A stretch of 64,000 nucleotides of DNA. Origin: Lasiosphaeria ovina. Taxonomy: Eukaryota > Ascomycota > Sordariomycetes > Sordariales > Lasiosphaeriaceae. The notes beneath the pieces were generated by a model, which had not been told where the DNA came from, made no database searches, and saw only the letters and a program-made list of their open reading frames with translations. A program made the translations under genes and the position numbers. Location of the stretch: NCBI GenBank assembly GCA_033439765.1, contig JAULSN010000007.1:1240001-1304000 (forward strand). The letters are read 5' to 3'. Below are positions 1 to 10,640 of this stretch, in pieces (within the stretch, counting starts at the first letter, position 1; the number at the start of each line of letters is the position of its first letter).

Positions 1-2273
1 AGACGGTCGAGAAGTCGTTGGACGACGAGAGGCCCCACTTCTCCCAGAACCACAGGCGCGGCTTGCGCGGCTTGCTGCTGCCGCCGTGGCCCACGATGCT
101 CGACCGCGGCGTCTCTAGCGACTGCGGCCACAGCATCCGGCGCTCAGCGACGGCGATGATCAGGAGGAGGGGCAAGTTGATCAGGCGCACGCTGAAAACG
201 TGGATCTTGTGGAACCAGCGGGGCGACACGCAGAACTTGAGCGGGAGGAAGATGAGGATGGCGAGGATGTTGAAAGGGGGCTGGTAGGCAAAGATGGCGT
301 CGGCCTTGACTCCCTCCAGCGTCAACACCGCTCGGCGGAACTGAATCTCGGCAGACGCATTGGACGCGATGCTGCTGAACGTCGTGGACAGCATCGACAC
401 GAGGATGGTGAGGAAGAGCGTGTTGCCGAGAAATGCAAAGGCGATCATCAGCGAGGGCCCAAGAATTTCGTGGAAATCAGTCTAGGCTCGATTAGCGACG
501 CATCCTCAAAGCGGCACCGAGCCTAGGCATGTGGGCACGAACCGAGTGTTGGATGCCGGAGCCATCCAGACCGAACCAGATATAAATCATCCACTTGCTA
601 ATAGTCCTGCAGGGGTTATCAGTGGTGTGGCGTCCGGATTGAGGAGGTCAGAACTTACACGGCAGGGAAGATTCCATTGCCAAGCCAGACCAATGACAAC
701 AAGAAACCAAAGAAGCACCAGGCAGCCAGGGCAGTGAGGGCGGTGAAATCGGACATCATGGCTCGGAGGGCCAGAAAGACCATGTTGTCCGAGAGGAGGT
801 TGAAAGCCAGGCGGGGAATGAGCACCGGGGCCGCCATGGCCATGACGTCCAGGGCCTGTTGGGCCGGGCCGATCCCGCCAGTCTTCCAGCCGTACACGCG
901 CAGGGCCAGATATATCCAGTAGATGGCCGCGAAGGCCACGTCGAGAAACGACCAGAGATTCTGCGTGTAGACTCGCCTAAGAGGCTTGGGTTAGAAAATC
1001 GAAGCAAACCAGGCCACCTAGGAGGGGGGAACTCACCACCCGTGCTCGAGGATGGTGGCAAACTGGTCCAGGACCCAGCCGCCGGCGTAGACGGTGAAGC
1101 ACACCTCCAGGATGCTAAACTGGCTGGCATCCCTCTCGGTCATGAAGGCGACGTAGAGGCCGAGCAGGATGACGAATTGGATGATCTCGAGCATGTTCCT
1201 GGTGCGCGGGACGATGAGGCGGTACTGGTTCAGCAGCGGGGCCTCACGCGGGTTGTACAGCGAGATGGGCCGCTGCTTGTAGCGGTCGGGGATCAGGTCC
1301 AGCCAGCTCGACGGCGTGTAGATGACGCGGCCCTCGTAGATGGCGTCGACGCTGAATTCTGTTTAGCACACAGGCAGGGACAGAGATAGGGAGGGGGCTC
1401 ACATCTTCTGACACGAGGTCGAGCTGAGAAACAGCCTGCTCTCGCTGAGAATGGCAACCTCGAGGGCCGGGATGGTGCGGTGCCAGGTGGCCGACTGGTG
1501 GACGTTGGGGCGGATCTCGTCGGGGCAGTTCTGGAAGGGCTCGAAGCCGGCGATGAGCACGTGGGCCAGCACGAGCAGATTGTCGGGGCCCTCGTTGTCC
1601 TCGTTGAAGCGGCGCAGGATGCGGGTGGCGATGAGCTCGCACAGCATGGCGCGGGTGAAGTTGACATTCTGGCGGTTGCTCAGGTGCGACTGCTCGTCGA
1701 GGAAGTGGGCGCGGTTGATGAGGAGGCAGTAGACTGGGTGTGTCAGATTTTTCTTTCTTTCTTTATCTTTCTCTTTATCTTTCTTTCTTTTATCTTTCTT
1801 TCTTTTATCTTTCTTTCTTTTATCTTTCTTTCTTTTATCTTTCTTTCTTTTATCTTTCTTTCTTTTATCTTTCTTTCTTTTATCTTTCTTTCTTTTATCT
1901 TTCTTTCTTTTTTCTTTCTTTTCTTCTTATATATATTTAATATGGAAAGAAACATACCAATAGAAATGTCATCCTGCTCGTACAGCTTATCAACCAAAGG
2001 CCGCACGACCGAGACGTTGATGCGCACGTCGCGCAGCTGGTCGAGGCTGAGGTAGTCCTCGATGACCGAGATGATGTCGCGGCGGATGCGGTGGATGTTT
2101 GTGTAGACGGGCAGCTGCGTGTGCGTGTCCGTGTGGCAGCAGAAGACGTTGCGGTCCAGCTCGTGCGGGAACGTTGCCCGGTGCTGCAGGAGCGGCCGTC
2201 GCTCCGGCGGCTCCTCGATGCGCAGCGTCGTCGCCCGGGCCCCTGTCGCCGGCCGCTGCTGTTGCTGCTCCAT
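1..2273 (-). CDS. yvc1: Vacuolar TRP-type calcium channel Yvc1 (3' end outside window)
   Basis: Cation channel of the fungal TRP family that releases Ca2+ from the vacuole. Reading the minus strand from the ATG at 2273, I place exons at 2273-1958, 1733-1403, 1351-1037, 976-659, 606-543 and 481-1; frames join without stops and give 608 residues before the window ends. The cytosolic N-terminus (about residues 1-265) contains the conserved stretch YLSLDQLRDVRINVSVV. Six hydrophobic segments follow at about 269-286, 296-314, 332-348, 363-382, 398-418 and 458-479, with the pore expected between the last two. After TM6 the FRRAVLTLEGVKADAIF region fits Yvc1. Introns 2-5 are 51-61 nt; intron 1 is 224 nt and filled by a 15-bp satellite. 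The donor of intron 5 (GTTCGT) is weak. The acidic C-terminal tail known in the family is not in the window. Family assignment is confident; individual splice sites are inferred. Confidence 0.9.
1776..1910. repeat. 15-bp minisatellite inside yvc1 intron 1
   Basis: Nine consecutive copies of TATCTTTCTTTCTTT begin at 1776 and recur every 15 nt to 1910, with degenerate CTTT-rich flanks from about 1748 to 1922. The tract lies within intron 1 of yvc1 (1957-1734). On the coding strand it is purine-rich. Because 15 is a multiple of three, the upstream reading frame stays open through it. Confidence 0.97.
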
Positions 2274-3357
2274 GTCTCACTTCTCTCTCTCTCCCTTGTT
2301 GACGTTTCCTCCCTCGACCTCCAACAGCCTAAGGCGCCGCGCACCAAGGGAATAATTTAGGTAATGCCAAGAGACAGCCTTCTCTCGCGTGGACCGTTAG
2401 CTCGGGAAAAAAGGTTTAAAATGTGGGATCGCGGTCGTCGACAGCGGCAGCCCGAGAAAAAAGACAGTCTCCGTAAATAAAAATGATAAATGCTGGTTCA
2501 GTTTGACTGAAAAAAACATCTAGAGTATTGTTTGAAGTTGAACGGCAAAATGACGGCGCGGGGGGGAACCTAAGGCAGACTCGTCCATGATATCATCTTG
2601 TCGATTGGACGATGAGTACAATAATTTCTCCCGTCTCTTTAATACCTTACCTGCTACCGTCTCGTCCCGCTAAAAAGGTTGGTAGGTTTGGCACTTTGGC
2701 ATGTTGGTTAGCGCCGCAGTTGCACAGTCCAGCCGTGCCCCTCAGCACTCAACAGAGATCCGGATCTGATTCGTGGGACAGCAGGGTGTTCGTGCCATGC
2801 CGTGCCCCACTCCCAGGCCCGGGGATTCTTATTCAGTAGCTGCTTCACTGAGTGAGTTAGTTACAGGTTTCGGAAGCCTTTTTTTTCGCTGCATTATCAC
2901 ACCCGGCATTCCACACCTCATGTTACAAAGCCGATATGAGGCGTTTTCTTTGTCTCTACTAAGTAATAATTTCTCGTGACCATACCCGCTGCGCCGTTGC
3001 TCGGAAAAAGCCTCGTGTCGAAAACATGGGAGACGCAGCCACTGGGCTAGGCCGAACCCAACGACCCGCTGCGGTTGCCATCTGAGACGTGCATGAGATA
3101 AGCAAAGCTTCATCGCTTATCTTGCAGAATTGGCGCACCCGGGCTCACTCCCACGGATTCCTCAAGCCACAGATTTAGTAATGCACACCTCCTACCTAAA
3201 ATAAGTTACCTGACTACTGTGTAGTAAGGACAACCCCGCTTTGTGCCATGACTCGTAGTCGAAGGTTGACTGGCTCAAGGGCAACTATGCCAAAAGTAAA
3301 CAACACGGCGTGATCACAGGATAAATGGCATGGTATTAAGGCTGTCGATTCAGCTAT
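2274..3357. other. Intergenic: yvc1 promoter side, no gene seen
   Basis: About 1.1 kb between the yvc1 start and a helicase relic. The first part (2280-2340) is CT-rich on the plus strand and would be the purine-rich yvc1 leader on the minus strand. The rest is unremarkable and of mixed composition; I see no coding region, RNA gene or long repeat. Confidence 0.6.
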
Positions 3358-4035
3358 CTAGGCGAGCATTTGGCCCGGAACTAAGACCTCCCCGGCGTCA
3401 ACACGGCGCTTGTAATCGGCCGCACGCAAGGCACCGGTAACGTCATTCTTGACCTGGATTTGGTCCAGGGCAAAAGGAACGTCAAACATCAAGCCCTGTA
3501 GGCTTGTGACGCGTGAGACGGCTACGCAAGTAAGCCCGGAAGAGAAATCCCGCTCAGAGATGTCAAGCACGGGGCTTCTCAGGCGTAGCTCCCTGTGACT
3601 TATGGACCGTGATGGCGTAGGCAATAGTGATGGGGAACTGGCGGCGCGAGCAGGCCGTATTCCCGCTCTGAAAGTCCCGCAAGGACTGGAAGATCGACAC
3701 AACGTTTCTGGGAATAGCCTCATCATCGGGGAAGCATGCCGGGCCGTCGTACTTATCCATCTTGATAAGCAGGACAAAGGGAGCCTCACGGCGAGGGTCT
3801 TCCACGTCGGCAGCCGAAGCGATGTCATGGATATAGCCCGTAGCCCCGTTAACCAAGCCGACAGCAGTCCAAATGTTCTCTGTCAACATAACACGGGCAC
3901 CAATACAAGGGGGGAGCGTGTTGTGCAGGTTGCCCGCATCGCGAGACTCAACCTTGGAAGACTCAGGGCCTCCTTGGCGATGATAACCGCACGATCCAGC
4001 CGTTCAAGGAAGCTAGTGGCATTGGTTGGATAGAG
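3358..4035 (-). pseudogene. PIF1-like helicase relic (Helitron-type), C-terminal part, frameshifted
   Basis: Minus-strand frames encode the C-terminal third of a PIF1-family DNA helicase of the type carried by fungal Helitrons. In order: a LYPTNA segment (about 4030), NLHNTLPPCIGARVMLTENI followed by a WTAVGLVNGATGYIHDI-like run, PFVLLIKMDKYDGPACFPDD, the helicase motif ITVHKSQG (near 3600), then VLDISERDFSSGL and VAVSRVTSLQGLMFDVPF, ending at a stop at 3358-3360. The parts lie in different frames: one frameshift lies upstream of the NLHNTLPP block and another just after VHKSQG, around 3563. The N-terminal Walker A half and any Rep/HUH domain are absent, so the copy cannot make a helicase. 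I recognise the family from conserved motifs; the Helitron origin is inferred. Confidence 0.85.
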
Positions 4036-4891
4036 GCGGGCGGGCGAGAAGCTCCTGCGAGGGCGGCGTAGCGGAGGGGACCTCTCCCCGACGACGTTCG
4101 GATCGGTGGCGGCGCTGTAAATACGGACTGCCTCCGACCACCACCACCCACCAGCCCGGAAAGGTTTCACTGGTCGGCTGAGATCTCGGGATGCTGTTGG
4201 TGACTTTGTGCAGCCTCTCTTCCATTCCCTACCGGACTGTATTTCCAACCTTCTGGCACAGCCTCTTCGATTGGTCTCTTGTAGTCCGCCCCAAAGCGTT
4301 GCCATGCGCTCACTGCTACTGGAGTAAGTTGAGTCGAGGTCGCAGCTGCCAGTTGATATTTACTGTCCTTATTGACAATGGTACTCTTAAGCCGTCGACA
4401 TTCTTGCCCCAGAGTGAACCTTGCCACAACTCAACAGAGAACCAAGGCCAGCCTGTTTCTCCCTGTATTTGTATTGGTTTGACAGTTGCTGCATAACACG
4501 CTAGTAATGGGTTATATGGAGTAGGCTTGCCAACCACGTCGGTATTGACTTGCACCGTAAAAAGTGCAACAAGTGATATTCTAGAACATAAGAGCAGCTC
4601 CCTGCCATTGCCGTCGGCGTGAGACGTTATTTCAGCATCGAGTAAACTCCTTTACAGGAGTCAATAGCCATAATGGCCATCTCTTTCTGCCGGCCGTCAG
4701 TGTCTCATAAGCTCCAGAACAAGCCAAACAGAACGTCCTACCGCTCTCCTCCCAAACGGGACCAGGCGGGCCGAGCGACACACGGGACGGAGGGCAAGAC
4801 TTCAAGTTTTGTATTGGCTAATTCACATGGGGTTTATGGACAGTGGTACAATTATAAGGGAACGTCTGCGCTTGCAAGTCTAGGGGCCTGT
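4036..4891. other. Intergenic between helicase relic and atp4
   Basis: Short open frames on the minus strand (for example 4167-4427 and 4316-4555) may be further decayed transposon sequence, but I do not recognise them. 4700-4890 is the 3' flank of atp4. No RNA gene is visible. Confidence 0.5.
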
Positions 4892-5888
4892 CTATTGAGC
4901 CTTGGACGCGACAATCTCTGGGGGGTCGTTAGTTGGCCAGAAAGCCGCTTAAGCTGCAACAGGGGTGACAAAGACTTACTCTCGACGTCGGCCACGCTCT
5001 GCTGGAGGATCTGCTGCAAGACCTTGGGGTTCTCCAACTCCTTCTGCACCTTGGCGATGATGGACTGCGCAAGCTCCTTCTGTTGCCGTTGCTTCACCTG
5101 GCCCTCGTACCGCACCCACGAGTCGAGCACAGTCTTGGCCTCGGCAGCCAGTGCCGTCTTCTGCTCAAGCTCGTACGCCTCAGCCTCGAGCTTGGCGGTT
5201 TCCTAAAGCGAGCACACCATCGTCAGTCTGGGACGGCGTACACACGCAACGCCCCGTCACGGGAACATAACGCCACGGCGGACAGGCCGTACCTTGGACA
5301 CATCGAACAGGGACTTGGTAATCTCGACGACGCTCGACATCTGCTGGACATCGTCGATGCGGTTCTTGACGGCCTGGGTGTGGTCGTCGCGGGCCGAGTT
5401 GAGGATTCCCTTGATCTTGGCGTTCTGCACCTCAGCCCACTCCTTGTACATAGGGCCACCGTACTTGATCAGGCCGCCCCAGACGCTGAGCAGGCAGAAG
5501 GCGACGACTGTCTCCTCGTTGACGACATAGTACTCGTTGCTGATAGCGTAGATAGAGGCACCGGCAGCCGACGACAGGATGGCCGTCTTGGAGAGGAGGC
5601 TGCTGCCAGGGAGCGAGTCGATGATGGACTGGGCCTTGGACTTGGGGTCGGCCGCGGGCACGTTGGTCGACGAGCTGCTGAGCGACGACGTGAGGGCCGA
5701 GACGGCGGGCAGGACAGCGCGCGGAGCAGAGATGGTCGGTCGGAGGCGGGCGGCCCCTACGGCGGCAGCAGCACGCGGTTGCTTCTCGTCAGCGACTCTC
5801 CTCCTCAATTGGCATTGGCCCTGCATCGCCCGGATCCAATCAATTCGGCCTACTCACCGACAGCACTTCTCGCCAAACGGTACGCCAT
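4892..5888 (-). CDS. atp4: Mitochondrial ATP synthase subunit 4 (subunit b of Fo)
   Basis: Peripheral-stalk subunit b of the F1Fo-ATP synthase, in the inner mitochondrial membrane. Exons: 5888-5858, 5756-5293, 5202-4980 and 4917-4892, giving 247 residues, close to the fungal norm of about 245. The first exon encodes only MAYRLARSAV plus one base, and joining it to exon 2 gives an Arg-rich presequence. Two hydrophobic segments (about residues 78-120, around AILSSAAGASIYAISNEYYV and FCLLSVWGGLIKYG) are the membrane anchor; a long charged helix follows. The last exon codes for KIVASKAQ and stop, the conserved C-terminus of the family, which supports the 26-nt terminal exon. Introns are 101, 90 and 62 nt; the donor of intron 2 is GTACGG. 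It is transcribed divergently from noc4. Confidence 0.93.
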
Positions 5889-6199
5889 TGTGGAGATGCG
5901 GGACGTGGATTGGGTGACGGCGTTGGACGTTGCGAATGCTGAGAGATCCGAATTGAGGTTTTATCGGAATGGCACCTTGTCCGAGTTCCAACTTTGCCGG
6001 CAGCTGTTTGTCACGTGCGCAGCCAGCTGACTGTCCAACCCAGTTCATCAGTAGTGGAGGGGTCCTTGTCTTGGCGCTGTCGACAAAATTTCGCTGCGCT
6101 GGGCAGCTCAGCCCCACCTAAATTTTGTAAACCGATGGTGGCTTGTTAATCTGCGACCTCAACAAACCGACATTCGGACTGATCCAGCGAACCGTCAAA
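5889..6199. promoter_or_regulatory. Shared divergent promoter of atp4 and noc4
   Basis: Only 311 bp separate the two start codons, so both promoters must lie here. A perfect 9-bp inverted repeat is visible: ACAAAATTT at 6083-6091 and AAATTTTGT at 6120-6128. The AAAATTTT core resembles the ribosomal RNA processing element known upstream of yeast ribosome-biogenesis genes, which would suit noc4; that link is inference. Confidence 0.7.
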
Positions 6200-7959
6200 A
6201 TGCCAGCAGCCACAAGGGAAGGAGGAGATAAGCCAGTAACGAAGAGGAAGCGCCCAGAGAATGGCGAACCGTCCAAAAAGCGGAGGAAATCAGGCGAGGG
6301 CGTCGACAATGACTTGGCATCGCAAATACAAGTCCTCGAATCCGAGATCCTCGAGTCCAAGAAACACTACAACAACATCGCCACCTTGATCGAAATCGCC
6401 GCAAAGCAGGAGGATGATACAGAGGCCGCCCTGACTGCTGCCGGGGCGCTCGGGCGGGTGTTTGTACGGCTTCTGGCCTCGGGGAGCCTTGTAAGGAGGC
6501 AGGACGCGTCGGAGAAAGATGCCACCGTCACAGCATGGCTCAGGGATCGCTTTGCAGGCTACAAGGCAGTCCTCTTGTCAAAGTTCAAAACCAATGGCCC
6601 GGCGCTCAAAGCTCTGATGCTGGCCATGGCCGTCCTCAAGGCAGAGGCGCAGCATTTGGACGGCAGAGACGAAGCAACGTTCCCCCAGAGTTACTTCAAG
6701 AAGATCATCAACGCCCTCATCCAGTCGCCGTTCGAGGAACTACGGCAAGCATTCTATGACAACTTCATCGTCGAATATGACGATATCAGATTTTACACGT
6801 TCCAGGCGATTGCGTAGGTCTCCTCGATTAACCATTACAGCTAATTATGTGCTGACGGTTTACAGCGACATCCTTACCGAGGACGACCAGCCCGAGGACG
6901 AGACCTTCCGGAGTAGCGTCTTTGGGCTTTTGCTCCGGATCGAGGACGTACCGGGGTCAAACGAAGAACTCAGCGATTTCTACGTTGATCCCCCAGCAAA
7001 GAAGAAGCACCCGCTTTATCTCCTGTCGCAACACAAGAAGCAGGCGCAGGAGGCGTGGCTGGCGTTCATCAACCTGGGCCTCAGTAAAGAGCAGAGGAAG
7101 AAGATCCTGCAGATTATGGCCACGTCGATTGCGCCTTGGTTCACCAAGCCGGAGCTGTTTATGGACTTTCTGACCGACTGCTATAACTCTGGCGGCTCAA
7201 TATCGCTCCTGGCGCTCTCGGGAGTCTTCTACCTCATCCAGGAGCGCAATCTCGACTACCCCTTGTTTTACAGGAAACTATACTCGCTGCTCGACGCGGA
7301 TATACTTCACTCAAAACACCGGTCTCGCTTCTTCCGTCTCCTCGACATCTTCTTGTCGTCTTCACATTTGCCTGCCGTACTAGTAGCGAGCTTCATCAAG
7401 CGGTTAGCCCGGCTGTCGCTCAATGCTCCTCCGAGCGCCATCGCGGTCATCGTGCCGTGGTACTATAACCTATTCAAGAAGCACCCCCTCTGCACGTTTA
7501 TGATGCACCGCGTGCCGCGGACAAAGGAGGAGAAGGAGCTGGTAGAAAGCGAGGGCGTCCTCGATCCCTTCCTTCCCGAGGAGGAAGACCCCATGGAGAC
7601 GCGCGCACTCGACAGCTGCCTCTGGGAGATTGTGCAGCTGCAGTCGCATTACCACCCAAACATTGCGACCATCGCAAAGATCATCTCGGAGCAGTTCACA
7701 AAACAGTCTTACAACCTAGAAGACTTTCTGGACCACTCCTATGGCAGTGTAAGTACCCCTGACAGTGGATATTGCGACGCAGCCAAGCTAACTTGACTTT
7801 ACACAGCTCCTCGAGGCAGAGATGATCAAGAACATCAGGAAAGCGCCGGTGGTGGAGTACATGATTCCCAAGCACATATTTACCGAGGTCGGCCCCACGG
7901 CGGCGCCCGAGGAGAAGAACAGTCTGCTCGTCAGTCTGTGGGACTTTGGGCCCTCGTAA
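6200..7959 (+). CDS. noc4: Nucleolar complex protein 4 (CBF/Mak21 family)
   Basis: Nucleolar assembly factor for the small ribosomal subunit (Noc4/Utp19, partner of Nop14). Exons 6200-6813, 6866-7748 and 7807-7959 give 549 residues, as in yeast Noc4 (about 552). I chose the ATG at 6200 because it has A at -3 and the protein starts with a basic, nuclear-localisation-like stretch (KRKRPE, then KKRRK, residues 14-30). An in-frame ATG at 6143 is possible but adds a segment I do not recognise. The CBF/Mak21 domain spans about residues 285-420, around FTKPELFMDFLTDCYNSGGS and PWYYNLFKKHPLC. The C-terminus after LLEAEMIKNIRKAP fits the family. Introns are 52 and 58 nt. It shares its promoter with atp4. 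Confidence 0.93.
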
Positions 7960-9597
7960 GTTGCAGGTATGGAGATTGAAATTGGCCGTGTTCCGGAGCC
8001 TTGCGGTGCGCAGGTCCGTGGAAGTTAAAAGTCTCGGAAGCCTGTCTGAGCCTCTGGGCACTTCATGGCTTGCCGTCGGGCGCGTGAGAACCACATGTTG
8101 GACACAATACACACCCCCCACACACGCATGAGAGATTGTTATGCCAGGGCAAATGTCTCGGAGAATAGCTTCCCGTAGGAAAAACCGGGAAATGCCCCTA
8201 CCGTATCCATGCCCCTTCCCCTCTCCCAGCCGTCGCTTTCCGAGACCGTGACGGGAAGGAACAGGACCTAGAAGGGAGTTGGCGGAGCGGGAGCGGGACT
8301 ACCTAGGTATGGCGTCCCCCGATGCTGATCGTATTGGGAAAGGACCTTGTGTTTTTTGGGGGGTCTGTGGGCAGAAGCGCCTTACACATATAAAATGCAG
8401 ATTTGAATGCGTTGTGCGCGTTATAAGAGATAGATTTAAGAAAAGTGAATGATGGTCCTCAAATGATTTGCGATCCGGAAGAGGAGAAGACGCATAAGTA
8501 ATTAGTGGGTTTGTTCCAGATCGGTTGTGGTTTTAGCTGTTCGCCCCCTTTTCTCTTTCCCTCTCTCGCCCTGTCTCTCATCCTCTGTATCTTTCCGTCT
8601 CTTTATACACGGACGCGACGTGCCGGGAAAGAAACCGCCCGTGTCACCTGGGGACTTTTCTGTTCACCTTCAGTCTACCTACCAACCTATCTCAGGTAGC
8701 CTGCAGCCAGCTTATTGCAAATACAGCTTCAAGTCTTTCGCTCCCCCTCTCTTTGACTAGTCTTGTCTCTCCTTCTCACCGTGTCTGTGTGTCTGTGTCT
8801 GTGTCTCCGTGTCTCCATGTTTCCGCGTATGTGCGTGTGCAACTGTCTTACCGGTCTCGATATCTTTGAGAAGAGGAGAGGGGAGAAAGAAAGAAAAACA
8901 TTTCGTGTCACGAACGGCTTTTTTTCCCCTATGCGGCGCGGTGGGAAAAGGGGGGGAGGGGGGGTGGATATCGCTTCATTGTAATATTCATCCCACCTCA
9001 TCTTGTCTTGTCTCGTCTCGTTTTTGTCAGGGTCCTTTACTACCTACTTACTTACACTCCTCGCCCCTTTCTTTCCCTTGCCCCCCCCTTTTTTTTGCAG
9101 TGAGGAGGACGATGACGAGGAAGAAGAAAATACTGCTCCACCTCTATTTTCCTGCTACTTCTCTTCTCGTCTCTTCTCTTGGCTTGAAAGCCTCGCCTCG
9201 TCGGCCAACAGATTCCCCTCCCTCCTTGAAAAGAAAAGAAAAGAAAACAAACCCTAAAAGCAAAACCGGGGACATATCACGACCCGCCTTTCAACCGCCT
9301 TTCGCCCGGATCGGCACTAGTTCCCTTGCCTTGCTTTACCTTCTAGGTTCTCAGATAGACAGATAGATATGCCATCAGAAAGCCAGGAAGAACCGGCTAT
9401 AACCGACTTTACTTCCCTCGCTTCCAGCGTGCGCGCTTATATGTCTGTGTGGTGTGTGTGCAGGATTTTCACTCGCCACCCAACCTCCTTACTTACGTAC
9501 TTACGTACCTAGGTAAATAGCATGTGTGCATGAATGCGTGCATGAATGCGGTGGTCTTGTAGAGAACAAGAAATATATATTTATCACGGCCGTTGCT

Positions 9598-9628
<31 letters not shown>

Positions 9629-9637
9629 TAGCCAGCC
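9598..9637. repeat. (AGCC)n microsatellite
   Basis: About nine AGCC tetramers in a row with one interruption near 9629 (TAGC). Intergenic. Confidence 0.9.
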
Positions 9638-9766
9638 GCGTTCCAACGTAAGCAAGATGGAAAAAACATGATGCTGGCTGGCAATACAAAGGCAGGCTAG
9701 CTGGTGCAAGTTGGCAGACAGGTAAGTAAGTACCTAGGCATGCATATATGTGTATGTATGTTGGCG

Positions 9767-9800
9767 CAACGAGCAACGAGCAACGAGCAACGAGCAACGA
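9767..9800. repeat. (CAACGAG)n heptamer repeat
   Basis: Four exact CAACGAG units from 9767 to 9794, followed by a partial one. The 7-nt period would disrupt any reading frame, in keeping with non-coding DNA. Confidence 0.9.
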
Positions 9801-10640
9801 ACGAGCGGATCGGCACGGCGGCGCGGTTGCGTGGAACGGATCGGGCAGACTGACGGGCTGACACCCACGAGAAACAGTCAGGAGAGGAGGAGGCTCTGCT
9901 GCTTCACATCAGCCAAGATTGCGTTTGAAGCTCGTGGCGGAGCATCTCACCACCTGCCCAGGTCAGGTCACGTCAGGTAGTCAGTCCACCAGTCGATCAT
10001 CAGATCAGACCAGGGAACAACAACCAACCAACCGACCGACTGACGGGAAAGAAAAGGATTCCCGTTTTTGTTTCTATTCTTGGAGGCGTTCTGTTCTGGG
10101 TTCGGGTTTCTCTCCGTTCCGTTCGGAGTCGTGCCACTACGTACTAGGTAGTAGTAGCTTGCCTGAGTGAGCAGCAGACGTGTGCGATCATCTGATGGGA
10201 GACGCTAGTTTAGCTCCGTCTCGGCCACCTTTGCAGAAGTAGGAGCGGGCCGAGGGGCAGTTCGTTGGAAGAAAGCAAGCTCCGTGGAATATCCAACGAA
10301 TCCTCAAGGCTAAGCACCGCCTGCCCGCCTACCCGCCTACCGTCCGCCCGCCAATCTGTCATTCCATTCTGCGTATTTTCTCTCCGCTTTCCAGAAGATT
10401 TGCAGTTTCGAGGAGGGTAAACAAAACGAGCCCATGTCTCCGTATCTGCCAGGGACCAGCCATGCTTCTTGCTGCGGTTCGGTTTCTTGCTGTGCCGTCC
10501 CGGCCGCAGGCTGTCAGATCCGGCCGCACATGGTTAAAATAAAAATAAAAATTCCGAGCAACCCGTATCCACGCCACGCCACGCGGCTGCGCCTGCCTTT
10601 CACTTACATCAGACACAGGAGGAGTAATATGTTAAGTACT

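Larger units (their letters stand above)
7960..10640. other. Intergenic downstream of noc4: pyrimidine tracts and microsatellites
   Basis: No convincing coding region. 8530-8870 and 9000-9200 are CT-rich on the plus strand, with GT/CT microsatellites (about 8780-8830). CCTAGG-containing motifs occur at 8301-8310, 9508-9515 and 9731-9740. Open frames here are low in complexity and share no recognisable motifs. Confidence 0.6.

Noticed and set aside
1748..1922. CRISPR-like array
   Set aside because: Contiguous 15-bp units without spacers in a eukaryotic intron; a minisatellite.
1743..2273. 176-codon minus-strand frame as a separate gene
   Set aside because: It is exon 1 of yvc1 read through intron 1; splice signals GTATGT and CCCAG with the next exon restore the Yvc1 sequence.
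5083..6030. 315-codon plus-strand frame
   Set aside because: Lies antisense to atp4 exons; a shadow of GC-rich coding DNA with no domain of its own.
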